Below, piece after piece: positions 1 through 9,608 of a DNA stretch of 64,000 bases. How positions within the stretch are numbered: the first letter of the stretch is position 1; each line of letters begins with the position of its first letter. A program made the position numbers and the translations under genes. This stretch comes from Zoogloea sp035335645. Lineage in GTDB: Bacteria > Pseudomonadota > Gammaproteobacteria > Burkholderiales > Rhodocyclaceae. The DNA is taken from the NCBI GenBank assembly GCA_035335645.1, contig DAOQMM010000003.1:26477-90476 (forward strand), in the 5' to 3' direction. A model generated the notes under the pieces. It was not told the origin of the DNA. It did not search any database and saw only the letters and a list, made by a program, of their open reading frames with translations.

Positions 1-1
1 C

Positions 2-895
2 CCCCTGAGCTGGCTCGGGCGTATTGCCGGTGCCGCCCATCGGTTGAATTATTCCGGGACGTTCACCTATCAGCACGGCAAGACGGTCGAGACCTCCCGG
101 ATTGCCCACCTGGTGGATGGCAGCGGCGAGTTCGAGCGGCTCGAAGCGCTTGACGGCAGTCCGCGGGAAGTGGTTCGTAGCAACGATCAGGTCCAGTGCT
201 ACCTGCCGGATCAGCGCATGCTGATCGTCGATCAGCCCTCGGTGCGGCGCAGCTTTCCTGCGCGTCTGCCACCTTCGGTCAACACGCTTGCGGAAAACTA
301 CCGGATCCGCAAGGGCGAAATGGTACGTATCGCTGGACTTGAAAGTCAGCAGATCATCCTCGAACCGAAGGACAACCTGCGTTACGGGCATCAGTTCTGG
401 GCGGACGTGAATTCCGGCCTGTTGCTGCGGGCCCGCTTGATCGACGAAAAGGGTGACAGCATCGAGCAGTTTGCCTTTTCCGAAGTGCAGATCGGGGTGC
501 CCCTCGACCGAGACAAGGTGCGGGCCCACATCGTCCGTGACCCGGACTGGAAGGTCGTCAATGCGCGCGGAACGGAAGTGCGCATGGAGGATGCAGGATG
601 GGTCTTCCGCAACGCGCTCCCGGGATATCGTCAGGTCGTGTCCGTCTTGCGCCAGATCCGGCAGGACCGACCGGAGGCGTATCACGTGGTGTTTTCGGAT
701 GGCCTGTCGGCCATATCGGTCTTTATCGAGCCTCATGCAGGCAAGAGTTCGGTGATTCAGAGTGGTATGAGTGCCACCGGGTCGTTCAATATCCTGCGGC
801 GGAGTGCGGGTGACTATCTGATCACGGTGCTGGGCGAAGTGCCGGCTGCGGCGCTGGTGCGTCTGGCGGATGGCATCGAATTACGGAAGAAATGA
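2..895 (+). CDS. rseB: Sigma-E factor regulatory protein RseB/MucB (5'-truncated)
   Basis: Periplasmic sensor of the sigma-E envelope-stress pathway. In the family it binds anti-sigma factor RseA and shields it from proteolysis until mislocalised lipoprotein or LPS signals arrive. The frame is open to the left edge of the window, so the signal peptide and true start are missing; about 297 residues remain. The visible N-terminus carries the family hallmark LNYSGTFTYQHG, followed by the LolA-like half and then the smaller C-terminal half from about residue 195. The stop overlaps the rseC start by a few bases. Together with rseC and mucD downstream this is the usual rpoE-rse-mucD arrangement; rpoE and rseA presumably lie just left of the window. 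The assignment is firm; only the start is absent. Confidence 0.93.
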   Translation, partial: PLSWLGRIAGAAHRLNYSGTFTYQHGKTVETSRIAHLVDGSGEFERLEALDGSPREVVRSNDQVQCYLPDQRMLIVDQPSVRRSFPARLPPSVNTLAENYRIRKGEMVRIAGLESQQIILEPKDNLRYGHQFWADVNSGLLLRARLIDEKGDSIEQFAFSEVQIGVPLDRDKVRAHIVRDPDWKVVNARGTEVRMEDAGWVFRNALPGYRQVVSVLRQIRQDRPEAYHVVFSDGLSAISVFIEPHAGKSSVIQSGMSATGSFNILRRSAGDYLITVLGEVPAAALVRLADGIELRKK

Positions 896-1338
896 TGCGG
901 GTTCCCGGAGTTGTGCAGAAGGTTGAACAAGGCTTCGCGTGGGTTGAGGTGACGCCTGCAGGGGGCTGTGGACGCTGTCACGAACCGGGTGGCTGCGGAG
1001 GGGTGAGCATCACACGGGCGCTGGAAACGTCCCGCAAGACCTATCGGCTGCCCAATGTACCGGGATGTGTGCCAGGCGAGCGGGTCGGCGTGGTGATCGA
1101 GGACGGAGTGGCCCTGCGGGCGGCGTTGCTGACCTACGGTCTGCCGGTGCTGGGCGTCATCGCCGGCGCGGCGCTCGGGACCGTGCTTGCGACGCCGGAG
1201 CGGGGCGACCTGGGGGCGGTGGTGGGCGCTGTCCTGGGGCTGGCGGGTGGCTTTGTTGCCGGTCGTGGGCGCTGGGGCGAGCGGACCTCGCCCGTGCGCC
1301 TGGTGCGGGATGCGGACGGTACGGGGTGCGGCGCATGA
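892..1338 (+). CDS. rseC: SoxR-reducing system / sigma-E regulatory protein RseC
   Basis: A 148-residue inner-membrane protein of the RseC/MucC family, encoded in sigma-E operons and linked to electron transfer to SoxR and to modulation of envelope stress. The N-terminal domain holds four cysteines (residues 26, 29, 35 and 59) in the family pattern GGCGRCHEPGGCGG. Two hydrophobic helices follow at about residues 76-99 and 107-124, with a basic tail. The first ATG overlaps the rseB stop, and a second ATG follows directly. The stop overlaps the mucD start. The exact molecular role of RseC remains debated in the literature. Confidence 0.9.
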   Translation: MMRVPGVVQKVEQGFAWVEVTPAGGCGRCHEPGGCGGVSITRALETSRKTYRLPNVPGCVPGERVGVVIEDGVALRAALLTYGLPVLGVIAGAALGTVLATPERGDLGAVVGAVLGLAGGFVAGRGRWGERTSPVRLVRDADGTGCGA

Positions 1339-2762
1339 TGCAGCGCACCCTGGGGCGATTCATCTGGGTGATGGTTCTGCTGGGGGCCTTGATGCTGGTG
1401 CGTCCGGCGTGGGCACGTGATCTGCCGGACGTGGCCGAGCTTGCCGAACGTCAGGGCGCAGCGGTGGTGAACATCAGCACCACCCAGGCAGGTCGTTCCG
1501 GTGTCCGCGGAGCCCATCCGAATCTGGACGAAGACGATCCCATGTTCGACTTCTTCCGTCGTTTCGTGCCGCGAGGCCCGGGTGGCGTACCGCGGATGGA
1601 CCCGGACGACCGTTCGCTGGGGTCCGGATTCATCGTGTCGTCCGATGGGTACGTGCTCACCAACGCCCACGTGGTGGACAGCGCCGACGAGATCGTCGTC
1701 AAGCTCACCGACAAGCGCGAATTCCGCGCCCGTCTGATCGGCGCCGACGCACGCTCCGACATTGCCCTGCTCAAGATCGAGGCGTCCGGCCTGCCGCGGG
1801 TGGCGTTCGGCGATCCAGCCAGGCTGCGCGTCGGTGACTGGGTGGTGGCGATCGGTGCGCCCTTCGGGTTCGAGAATTCGGTGACGGCGGGGATCGTCAG
1901 CGCCAAGGGGCGCGCCCTGCCGCAGGAAAATTTCGTTCCCTTCATCCAGACGGATGTGGCCATCAATCCGGGCAATTCCGGTGGGCCGCTGTTCAACATG
2001 AAGGGTGAAGTGGTCGGGATCAATTCCCAGATCTACAGCCGTACGGGTGGGTTCATGGGTTTGTCCTTCGCCATTCCCATCGACGTGGCCATGGATGTGC
2101 AGGCACAACTGCGTCAGAACGGTCGCGTGCAGCGCGGACGTATCGGCGTGGTGATCCAGGAGGTTTCGCGGGATCTGGGCGAGAGCTTCAATCTCGCCCG
2201 TCCGGCCGGAGCCCTGGTGAGTTCGGTTGAGAAGGGCAGTCCTGCCGACAAGGCGGGCTTCGAGCAGGGCGATATCGTGCTGCGATTCGACGGTCGGTCT
2301 GTGGGGCTTTCGAGCGAGCTGCCGCGCCTGGTGGGCGGCACCCGTCCGGGCAGCAGGGTGGTGGCCCAGGTGTGGCGGCGTGGGGTACAGAAGGATCTGA
2401 CGGTGACGGTCGCCGAGTTGCCCGACGAAAAGCCGCAAAAGGTCATTGCCAAGGTCATGCGGCCCGAAGCCCCACCCAACAAACTCGGCATCCTGGTGGT
2501 GGACCCGAATGCGGAACAGCGCCGCAAGATCGGTGCCGGCGTGGTCGTGGATGCCCTGCGCAGCCCTTCGGCGCGGGCGTCCGAGATCCAGGCCGGCGAT
2601 GCGATTCTCGCGCTGGTGAGTCGCGGCACGCGGGTGGATATCCGTTCAGCGGACCAGTTCAACCGGGTCGTGGCAGCCTTCGAGGGCGGGCAGGCGGTGT
2701 CGGCCCTGGTCCAGCGAGGCGACGTGCAGACCTTTGTACCCCTGCGCACCCTTGAGCGCTGA
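1335..2762 (+). CDS. mucD: Do/DegQ-family periplasmic serine protease MucD
   Basis: HtrA-type periplasmic protease and chaperone that removes misfolded envelope proteins; in sigma-E operons it dampens the stress response. The product has 475 residues, normal for MucD. An N-terminal signal peptide ends near ...RPAWA (about residue 27). The trypsin-like domain has the catalytic triad His112 (LTNAHVV), Asp142 (RSDIALL) and Ser215 (NPGNSGGPLF). Two PDZ domains follow, at about residues 275-365 and 380-470. The start is one of two adjacent ATGs (1335 or 1338) overlapping the rseC stop. The frame is open further upstream, but that stretch is rseC sequence in another frame and would bury the signal peptide. 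Confidence 0.95.
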   Translation: MMQRTLGRFIWVMVLLGALMLVRPAWARDLPDVAELAERQGAAVVNISTTQAGRSGVRGAHPNLDEDDPMFDFFRRFVPRGPGGVPRMDPDDRSLGSGFIVSSDGYVLTNAHVVDSADEIVVKLTDKREFRARLIGADARSDIALLKIEASGLPRVAFGDPARLRVGDWVVAIGAPFGFENSVTAGIVSAKGRALPQENFVPFIQTDVAINPGNSGGPLFNMKGEVVGINSQIYSRTGGFMGLSFAIPIDVAMDVQAQLRQNGRVQRGRIGVVIQEVSRDLGESFNLARPAGALVSSVEKGSPADKAGFEQGDIVLRFDGRSVGLSSELPRLVGGTRPGSRVVAQVWRRGVQKDLTVTVAELPDEKPQKVIAKVMRPEAPPNKLGILVVDPNAEQRRKIGAGVVVDALRSPSARASEIQAGDAILALVSRGTRVDIRSADQFNRVVAAFEGGQAVSALVQRGDVQTFVPLRTLER

Positions 2763-3003
2763 CCGCCATCTCACCGTGTTGAGTCGGGCGTGGTGCCACC
2801 TGTGCCACGACCTGCTCGACGCGCTGGCGCCGCTGCAGGTCGAACTGGGCTTCTCGGTCGAGGTCATTGACGTAGACAGCGATCCGGAACTCGAGGAGCG
2901 CTGGAACGAAGCGGTGCCGGTCGTGTTGGCGGGGGAGGGGGAGCTGTGTCGTCACTTCCTGGACGCGGCGGCGATCCGTGCTCATTTCCGGCGGATCGGT
3001 TAG
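2752..3003 (+). CDS. Glutaredoxin-family small thiol protein
   Basis: A small thioredoxin-fold protein of about 83 residues. It has the redox pair CHLC right after the first beta strand (LTVLSRAWCHLC), the acidic strand EVIDVDSD, and the cis-proline region VPVVLAGEG. This matches the short glutaredoxin-like family often found between mucD and lepA in betaproteobacteria. Substrates are not known from sequence. No ATG is available. The TTG at 2752 keeps the first strand intact and overlaps the mucD stop by 11 nt, suggesting coupling. A GTG at 2776 would remove part of that strand, and a more upstream TTG at 2734 is also possible. The family is clear; the start is uncertain. Confidence 0.8.
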   Translation: MSADRHLTVLSRAWCHLCHDLLDALAPLQVELGFSVEVIDVDSDPELEERWNEAVPVVLAGEGELCRHFLDAAAIRAHFRRIG

Positions 3004-3038
3004 AATCCAAGCCCTTGGAAGGCCAACACATTTCCCTC

Positions 3039-3061
3039 GGGTGCCCGTCGGCACCCTTTTT
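3039..3061 (+). terminator. Rho-independent terminator-like hairpin in the lepA leader
   Basis: A perfect 7-bp GC-rich stem (GGGTGCC at 3039-3045 pairing with GGCACCC at 3050-3056), a CGTC loop and five T residues at 3057-3061. It separates the mucD/glutaredoxin block from lepA and ends only 8 nt before the lepA ATG. A possible -10 element (TAGAAT, 3001-3006) lies upstream, so the hairpin may sit inside the lepA leader rather than simply between transcripts. Confidence 0.65.
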
Positions 3062-3069
3062 ATTGCTCC

Positions 3070-4866
<1,797 letters not shown>

Positions 4867-4912
4867 GTCCTTCGCGGACACCTGTCTGCTTAGGACGTGA
4901 AGGGACTACGAC

Positions 4913-5749
4913 GTGAATTTTGCTTTGATCCTGTTTGTCCTGTTGCTGATCAGCGGGGCGCTGTGGGCACTCGACCATTTCGTCGCGCGCAAGCAGCGTG
5001 GCGCCGGTGCCCCGCCGCCCTGGTGGGTGGAATACGGTGCCAGCTTCTTTCCGGTGATCCTGGTGGTGTTCTGCCTGCGCTCCTTCGTCGTGGAGCCGTT
5101 CAAGATTCCGTCCGGTTCCATGCTTCCGACGCTGCTGGTGGGCGACTTCATCCTCGTCAACAAGTGGACCTACGGCATCCGCCTGCCGGTCATCAACAAG
5201 AAGATCGTCGACATCAATCAGCCCCGGCGGGGCGACGTGATGGTGTTCCGCTTCCCGGCCGATCCATCCCTCGACTACATCAAGCGCGTGGTCGGTCTGC
5301 CGGGTGACAAGGTGGAATACCTGGACAAGAAGCTTGTCATCAATGGCGTTGAAATGCCCCAGAGGCCGGACGGGGATTTCCTGCATCCCGATGCCCTGGA
5401 CCCTTCCCGCCAAGGCGATGGAAAGGGCGCGGACCGGCAGACACGGATGTTCTCGCCCCGGTTCATCGAGAAGCTCGGCGACGTGGAGCACAGCATCCTC
5501 ATTGAACCGGACGTACCTTCATTCGTCTCGCAGGTTGTCCAGTTCCCGCAGAGGGAAAACTGCACCTATACTAGCCGCGGCGTGAGTTGCACCGTGCCGG
5601 AGGGGCATTACTTCATGATGGGGGACAACCGGGACGGCAGCTTCGACAGTCGCGGGTGGGGCTTTGTGCCGGACGCCAATATCGTCGGCAAGGCCTTCTT
5701 CATCTGGTTCAACTTCAACGATCTGAAACGCATCGGCAGTTTCCACTGA
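4913..5749 (+). CDS. lepB: Signal peptidase I
   Basis: Inner-membrane serine protease that removes Sec and Tat signal peptides. It has 278 residues: an N-terminal membrane helix at about residues 2-20, a second hydrophobic segment at about residues 42-60, then the periplasmic catalytic domain. The nucleophile is Ser69 (PSGSMLPTLL, box B) and the general base is Lys124 (DYIKRVVGLPGD, box D). The GDNRDGSFDSR box E is near the C-terminus. Translation starts at GTG 4913, preceded by a GAAGGGA ribosome-binding site. Its stop is two bases before the next gene. Confidence 0.96.
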   Translation: MNFALILFVLLLISGALWALDHFVARKQRGAGAPPPWWVEYGASFFPVILVVFCLRSFVVEPFKIPSGSMLPTLLVGDFILVNKWTYGIRLPVINKKIVDINQPRRGDVMVFRFPADPSLDYIKRVVGLPGDKVEYLDKKLVINGVEMPQRPDGDFLHPDALDPSRQGDGKGADRQTRMFSPRFIEKLGDVEHSILIEPDVPSFVSQVVQFPQRENCTYTSRGVSCTVPEGHYFMMGDNRDGSFDSRGWGFVPDANIVGKAFFIWFNFNDLKRIGSFH

Positions 5750-5751
5750 TC

Positions 5752-6123
5752 ATGACGCGAAAAAACCAGTCGGGCATGAGCATCATCGGCATGGCGCTGA
5801 GCGCCGTGCTGATGGGCGCCGCGCTGCTCGTATTCCTCAAGGTCGTCCCGGCGGTCAGCGAATACATGGGCGTGCGGCGGGCGATTTCCGCCGTGGCCTC
5901 CGGTGCGGATCCAACCACCGCCACGGTGTCCCAGTTGCGCGATGCGTTCACCAAACGGGCGCGCATCGACGACATCACCAGCATCGGTGCGAGCGAACTG
6001 GATATCACCAAAGAGGATGGCAAGATCGTCATCACCGCGTCCTATTCCCGCAAGATTCCGCTGGTGTCCAACGTCAGCCTGCTGATCGACTTCTACGCGA
6101 CGTCGGCACCGACGGGTCGTTGA
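5752..6123 (+). CDS. DUF4845 domain-containing membrane protein
   Basis: A 123-residue protein of the DUF4845 family, which typically lies between lepB and rnc in betaproteobacteria. A short basic N-terminus (MTRKNQSG) is followed by one hydrophobic helix at about residues 10-32 and a soluble, probably periplasmic domain. The pattern resembles pseudopilin-like single-pass proteins but has no prepilin cleavage motif that I can defend. The ATG at 5752 lies 2 nt after the lepB stop. The stop overlaps the rnc region. Function unknown. Confidence 0.85.
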   Translation: MTRKNQSGMSIIGMALSAVLMGAALLVFLKVVPAVSEYMGVRRAISAVASGADPTTATVSQLRDAFTKRARIDDITSIGASELDITKEDGKIVITASYSRKIPLVSNVSLLIDFYATSAPTGR

Positions 6124-6131
6124 GCGTCCCG

Positions 6132-6803
6132 ATGAAGCTGGATGCGTTGCAGGTGGCCCTCGGCCATCGCTTCAACCGGCCGGAGTTGCTGGTCCAGGCG
6201 CTGACCCATCGCAGCTTCGGCTCGCCCCATAACGAGCGCCTCGAATTCCTGGGTGACAGCGTCCTCAACTGTGTTACCGCGATTGCCCTGTACGACCGCT
6301 TTGCAGCGTTGAGGGAAGGGGATCTGTCCCGACTGCGTGCCAATCTGGTCCGGCAGGAAGCCCTCTTCCGGGTCGCCGAGACCCTTCGGCTCGGTGAGTG
6401 CCTCAAGCTGGGCGAAGGTGAATTGAAAAGTGGCGGTCATCGTCGCCCTTCCATCCTGGCCGACGCCCTCGAAGCTGTTTTCGCGGCCGTCTTTCTGGAT
6501 GCAGGCTTCGAGACGGCCAAGGCGGTGATCGACCGGCTCTATGCGGATGCCCTGGTGGCGATCGACCCGGCGAGCGCCCTCAAGGACCCCAAGACCGCGC
6601 TGCAGGAATGGCTCCAGGGCCGCCGCATGCCGCTGCCCCGGTATTCCCTGGCGGATACCCGCGGTGAAGCCCATCGCCAGGAGTTCGAGGTGGAGTGCGA
6701 GATCGCCGGCCTCGGCCTGAAGACCCGCGGCGTGGGCGTCAGCCGCCGTGCCGCCGAGCAGCAATCCGCCCAGCGGGCCCTTGAGCGCCTGCCCAAGTCA
6801 TGA
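6132..6803 (+). CDS. rnc: Ribonuclease III
   Basis: Double-strand-specific endoribonuclease that processes rRNA precursors and regulates mRNAs. About 223 residues: a catalytic RNase III domain with the signature NERLEFLGDSVL near residue 35, the second acidic cluster ADALEAVFAAVFLD near residue 110, then a C-terminal double-stranded-RNA-binding domain from about residue 150. The ATG at 6132 gives the usual MKLDALQ-type start. A TTG at 6120 that overlaps the preceding stop is an alternative and would add four residues. The stop overlaps the era start in an ATGA, the conserved rnc-era coupling. Confidence 0.95.
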   Translation: MKLDALQVALGHRFNRPELLVQALTHRSFGSPHNERLEFLGDSVLNCVTAIALYDRFAALREGDLSRLRANLVRQEALFRVAETLRLGECLKLGEGELKSGGHRRPSILADALEAVFAAVFLDAGFETAKAVIDRLYADALVAIDPASALKDPKTALQEWLQGRRMPLPRYSLADTRGEAHRQEFEVECEIAGLGLKTRGVGVSRRAAEQQSAQRALERLPKS

Positions 6804-7708
6804 CCGAACACACCGTTTCCGCTGACACCCCGTTCCGCACCGGGTTTGTGGCCATCGTCGGCCGCCCCAACGTGGGCAAGTCCACGCTGCTCAACCGGCT
6901 CATCGGGCAGAAGATCAGCATCGTCTCGCGCAAGGCCCAGACCACCCGCCACCGGGTGACCGGGGTCCTCACCGAAGGCGGCGCCCAGTTCATCTTTGTC
7001 GATACGCCGGGCTTCCAGACGCGCCACAAGAATGCCCTCAACCGGGCCATGAACCGCACCGTCACCCAGGTGCTGGCGGACGTGGACCTGGTGCTCTTCG
7101 TTATCGAATCCGGCCGCTTCGGCCCCGAGGACGAGCAGGTGGTCAAGCTGCTGCCCGAAGGTGCGCGGGTGATCCTGGTCATCAACAAGGTGGACATGCT
7201 CGCCGACAAGGCCCGCCTGCTGCCCTTCATGGAGCGCATGAGCGGCGTCTATCCCTTTACCGAGATCGTGCCGGTGAGCGCCGAAAAGGGTCAGAACACG
7301 GCCCAGCTCCTGAAGGCCGCCATGCCTTACCTGCCGGAAGGCGAGCCCATCTTCGGTGAGGACGACATCACCGATCGCAGTGAGCGCTTCCTTGCGGCCG
7401 AATTCCTGCGGGAGAAGCTGTTCCGTCAGCTCGGCGAGGAACTGCCCTACGGCATGACCGTCGAGATCGAGAAGTTCGAGGCCGAGCCCGGCCTGCGCCG
7501 CATCCACGCGGCCATCATCGTGGACAAGGCCCCCCACAAGGCGATGGTGATCGGCCGCGGCGGCGAGCGTCTCAAACGCATCGCCAGCGAGGCCCGCGTC
7601 GATATGGAACAGCTCTTCGACTCCCGCGTCTTCCTGGAGGTGTGGGTCAAGGTCAAGGGCGGCTGGGCCGACGACGAGCGGGCGCTGAAGAGCCTCGGCT
7701 ACGAATAA
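6800..7708 (+). CDS. era: GTPase Era (16S rRNA / 30S assembly)
   Basis: Essential GTPase in 30S subunit maturation. It has 302 residues, the normal length. The G domain has G1 GRPNVGKST, G3 DTPG and G4 NKVD. The C-terminal KH domain carries the GRGGERLKRI loop (VIGRGG) that binds the 3' end of 16S rRNA. It starts at ATG 6800, overlapping the rnc stop by 4 nt. Confidence 0.97.
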   Translation: MTEHTVSADTPFRTGFVAIVGRPNVGKSTLLNRLIGQKISIVSRKAQTTRHRVTGVLTEGGAQFIFVDTPGFQTRHKNALNRAMNRTVTQVLADVDLVLFVIESGRFGPEDEQVVKLLPEGARVILVINKVDMLADKARLLPFMERMSGVYPFTEIVPVSAEKGQNTAQLLKAAMPYLPEGEPIFGEDDITDRSERFLAAEFLREKLFRQLGEELPYGMTVEIEKFEAEPGLRRIHAAIIVDKAPHKAMVIGRGGERLKRIASEARVDMEQLFDSRVFLEVWVKVKGGWADDERALKSLGYE

Positions 7709-7741
7709 ACCGGCCGCCGGTCTTCCATCGGGCACCCTGCC

Positions 7742-8479
7742 ATGGCGGCGAAACAGCGTGTCGATCAGCAGCCCGGCTTCGTGCTGCACAGCTACCCGTA
7801 CCGGGAGACCAGCCTCATCGTCGAGGTCTTCAGCCGCGACCACGGCCGCGTCGGCCTGGTCGCCAAGGGCGCCCGGCGGCCGTCGTCGGCCCTGCGCGGC
7901 ACCCTGATGGCCTTTCAGCCCCTGCTCATCGACTGGAGCGGCGGCGGCGAGGTGAAGACCCTGATTCGCGCCGAATGGCAGGGCGGGCAGCCGCTGCTGG
8001 GCGGGCAGGCCCTGCTCGTCGCGTATTACGCCAACGAACTGCTGATGCGCCTGCTGCCGCGGGAAGATCCCCATCCCGAACTCCATCACGCCTACGGTGA
8101 GGCCCTGCGCACGTTGGCCGGTGGTGAAGCGCAGGAGGTCGTGTTGCGCCGCTTCGAGCTGGCCCTCTTGCAGGAGCTGGGCTACGGCCTGCCGCTCGAA
8201 GAGGACGTGGACGGGCAGCCCGTCCGGCCCGACCGGTTCTACGCCTATATAATCGAGCGCGGCCCGGTGCCGGTCGACGATGCCGGCATCGAGGAGGCCG
8301 CCCTGGTCAGCGGCCGCACCTTGTTGCACATGGCCCGCGGCGACTTTTCCGATCCGGACATCCTCGCCGGCAGCAAGGCCCTGATGCGTCGCCTCATCCA
8401 GCATTACCTCGGCGGGCAGGTGCTCCAGTCCCGCCGCGTCTTCACTGAACTCATCGCCTTTCCCGGAGAACCGTCTTGA
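7742..8479 (+). CDS. recO: DNA repair protein RecO
   Basis: Recombination mediator of the RecFOR pathway that helps load RecA on SSB-coated DNA. It has 245 residues: an N-terminal OB fold containing the conserved GFVLHSYPYRETS and LVAKGARRPSS, then a helical C-terminal domain. The cysteine zinc site seen in some RecO proteins is not apparent. The ATG is 33 nt after era. A short inverted repeat (ACCGG/CCGGT) lies in that spacer without a T tract. The stop overlaps the pdxJ TTG start. Confidence 0.93.
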   Translation: MAAKQRVDQQPGFVLHSYPYRETSLIVEVFSRDHGRVGLVAKGARRPSSALRGTLMAFQPLLIDWSGGGEVKTLIRAEWQGGQPLLGGQALLVAYYANELLMRLLPREDPHPELHHAYGEALRTLAGGEAQEVVLRRFELALLQELGYGLPLEEDVDGQPVRPDRFYAYIIERGPVPVDDAGIEEAALVSGRTLLHMARGDFSDPDILAGSKALMRRLIQHYLGGQVLQSRRVFTELIAFPGEPS

Positions 8480-9234
8480 TCGAACTCGGTGTCAACATCG
8501 ACCACGTCGCCACCCTGCGCCAGGCGCGTCGCACCTGGGAGCCGGATCCCGTGTGGGCCGCCGTCGAGGCCCACCTGGGCGGCGCCGATGGCATCACCGT
8601 GCACCTGCGGGAAGACCGTCGCCACATCCAGGATGCGGACGTGCGCAAGCTGCGCGAGCTCACCCAGATCAAGCTCAACCTGGAAATGGCCGCCACCGAC
8701 GAGATGGTCGGCATCGCCTGCGCCCTCAAGCCCGAGCTGGCCATGTTCGTGCCGGAAGGCCGCCACGAGGTGACCACCGAAGGGGGCCTGGACATCGTTT
8801 CCCAGGAGGCCCGCCTGAAGGACGCCGTCGCCCGCCTCGCCGACCAGGGCATCATCACCAGCGTGTTCATCGACGCGGAAGTCGCCCAGGTGGAAGCCGC
8901 CGCGCGCATCGGCGCCAGGGTCTGCGAGATCCACACCGGCCCCTACGCCCACGTCTTCCACGACGCCGGCCGGGACGCGGAGAGCCCTGCGGTGGTGGCC
9001 GAGATCGACAAGATCGCCCGCGCCGGCGAGGCCATCCGCGCCCTGGGTCTGCGCTTCAACGCCGGTCACGCCCTCAACTACTACAACGTCCAGCCCATCG
9101 CCCGCCTGCCCGGCGTACGCGAGCTGCACATCGGCCATTCCATCGTCAGCCGTTCGGTCTTCACCGGCCTGCGCGAGGCGGTGCGGGAGATGAAGCGCCT
9201 GATGCGCGAAGCGGCGGAGCGGGGTGCCCGGTGA
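8476..9234 (+). CDS. pdxJ: Pyridoxine 5'-phosphate synthase
   Basis: Condenses 1-deoxy-D-xylulose 5-phosphate with 3-amino-2-oxopropyl phosphate to form pyridoxine 5'-phosphate, the last ring-closing step of DXP-dependent vitamin B6 synthesis. It has 252 residues in a TIM barrel. Family motifs are visible: LGVNIDHVATLRQAR at the N-terminus, HLREDRRHIQD, and the phosphate-binding HIGHSIVSR near the end. It starts at TTG 8476 inside the recO stop (TTGA). This rare start is supported by the exact position of the conserved N-terminal motif. Confidence 0.96.
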   Translation: MIELGVNIDHVATLRQARRTWEPDPVWAAVEAHLGGADGITVHLREDRRHIQDADVRKLRELTQIKLNLEMAATDEMVGIACALKPELAMFVPEGRHEVTTEGGLDIVSQEARLKDAVARLADQGIITSVFIDAEVAQVEAAARIGARVCEIHTGPYAHVFHDAGRDAESPAVVAEIDKIARAGEAIRALGLRFNAGHALNYYNVQPIARLPGVRELHIGHSIVSRSVFTGLREAVREMKRLMREAAERGAR

Positions 9235-9608
9235 TCCACGGGATCGGCACCGACATCGTCCGCGTCGCCCGCCTGGACGAGGCGCTGGCCCGTCACGGCG
9301 CGCGCTTTGCCGAGCGCATCCTGGCCGAGCCTGAGCGCGTCGCCTGGCAGGCCGCCCGACAGCCGGCGCGCCACCTCGCCAAACGCTTCGCCGCCAAGGA
9401 AGCCTTCGGCAAGGCGCTGGGCACCGGCGTCGCCGCGCCAGCCACCCTGCACGCCGTGCGCGTGGGTCACGATCCCCTCGGCAAACCGGTCTTCGAATAC
9501 GCCCCGGCCCTCGCCGCTTATCTTGCGGAACGGGGCCTCGTCGCCCACCTGAGTCTTTCGGATGAAGCCGACTACGTGCTCGCCTTCGCCGTCATCGAAC
9601 AGCCATGA
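9231..9608 (+). CDS. acpS: Holo-[acyl-carrier-protein] synthase
   Basis: 4'-Phosphopantetheinyl transferase that converts apo-ACP to holo-ACP for fatty-acid synthesis. It has 125 residues, typical for AcpS. Motifs: GIGTDIVRVARL at the N-terminus (Mg-binding Asp) and KRFAAKEAFGKALGTG in the middle. It starts at GTG 9231, overlapping the pdxJ stop. The same frame is open far upstream within pdxJ, but that extension is a shadow of pdxJ. pdxJ-acpS adjacency is conserved in proteobacteria. Confidence 0.95.
   Translation: MIHGIGTDIVRVARLDEALARHGARFAERILAEPERVAWQAARQPARHLAKRFAAKEAFGKALGTGVAAPATLHAVRVGHDPLGKPVFEYAPALAAYLAERGLVAHLSLSDEADYVLAFAVIEQP

Noticed and set aside
1065..1334. Upstream extension of mucD
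   Set aside because: It overlaps rseC in another frame, is arginine/glycine-rich noise, and would place the clear signal peptide internally.
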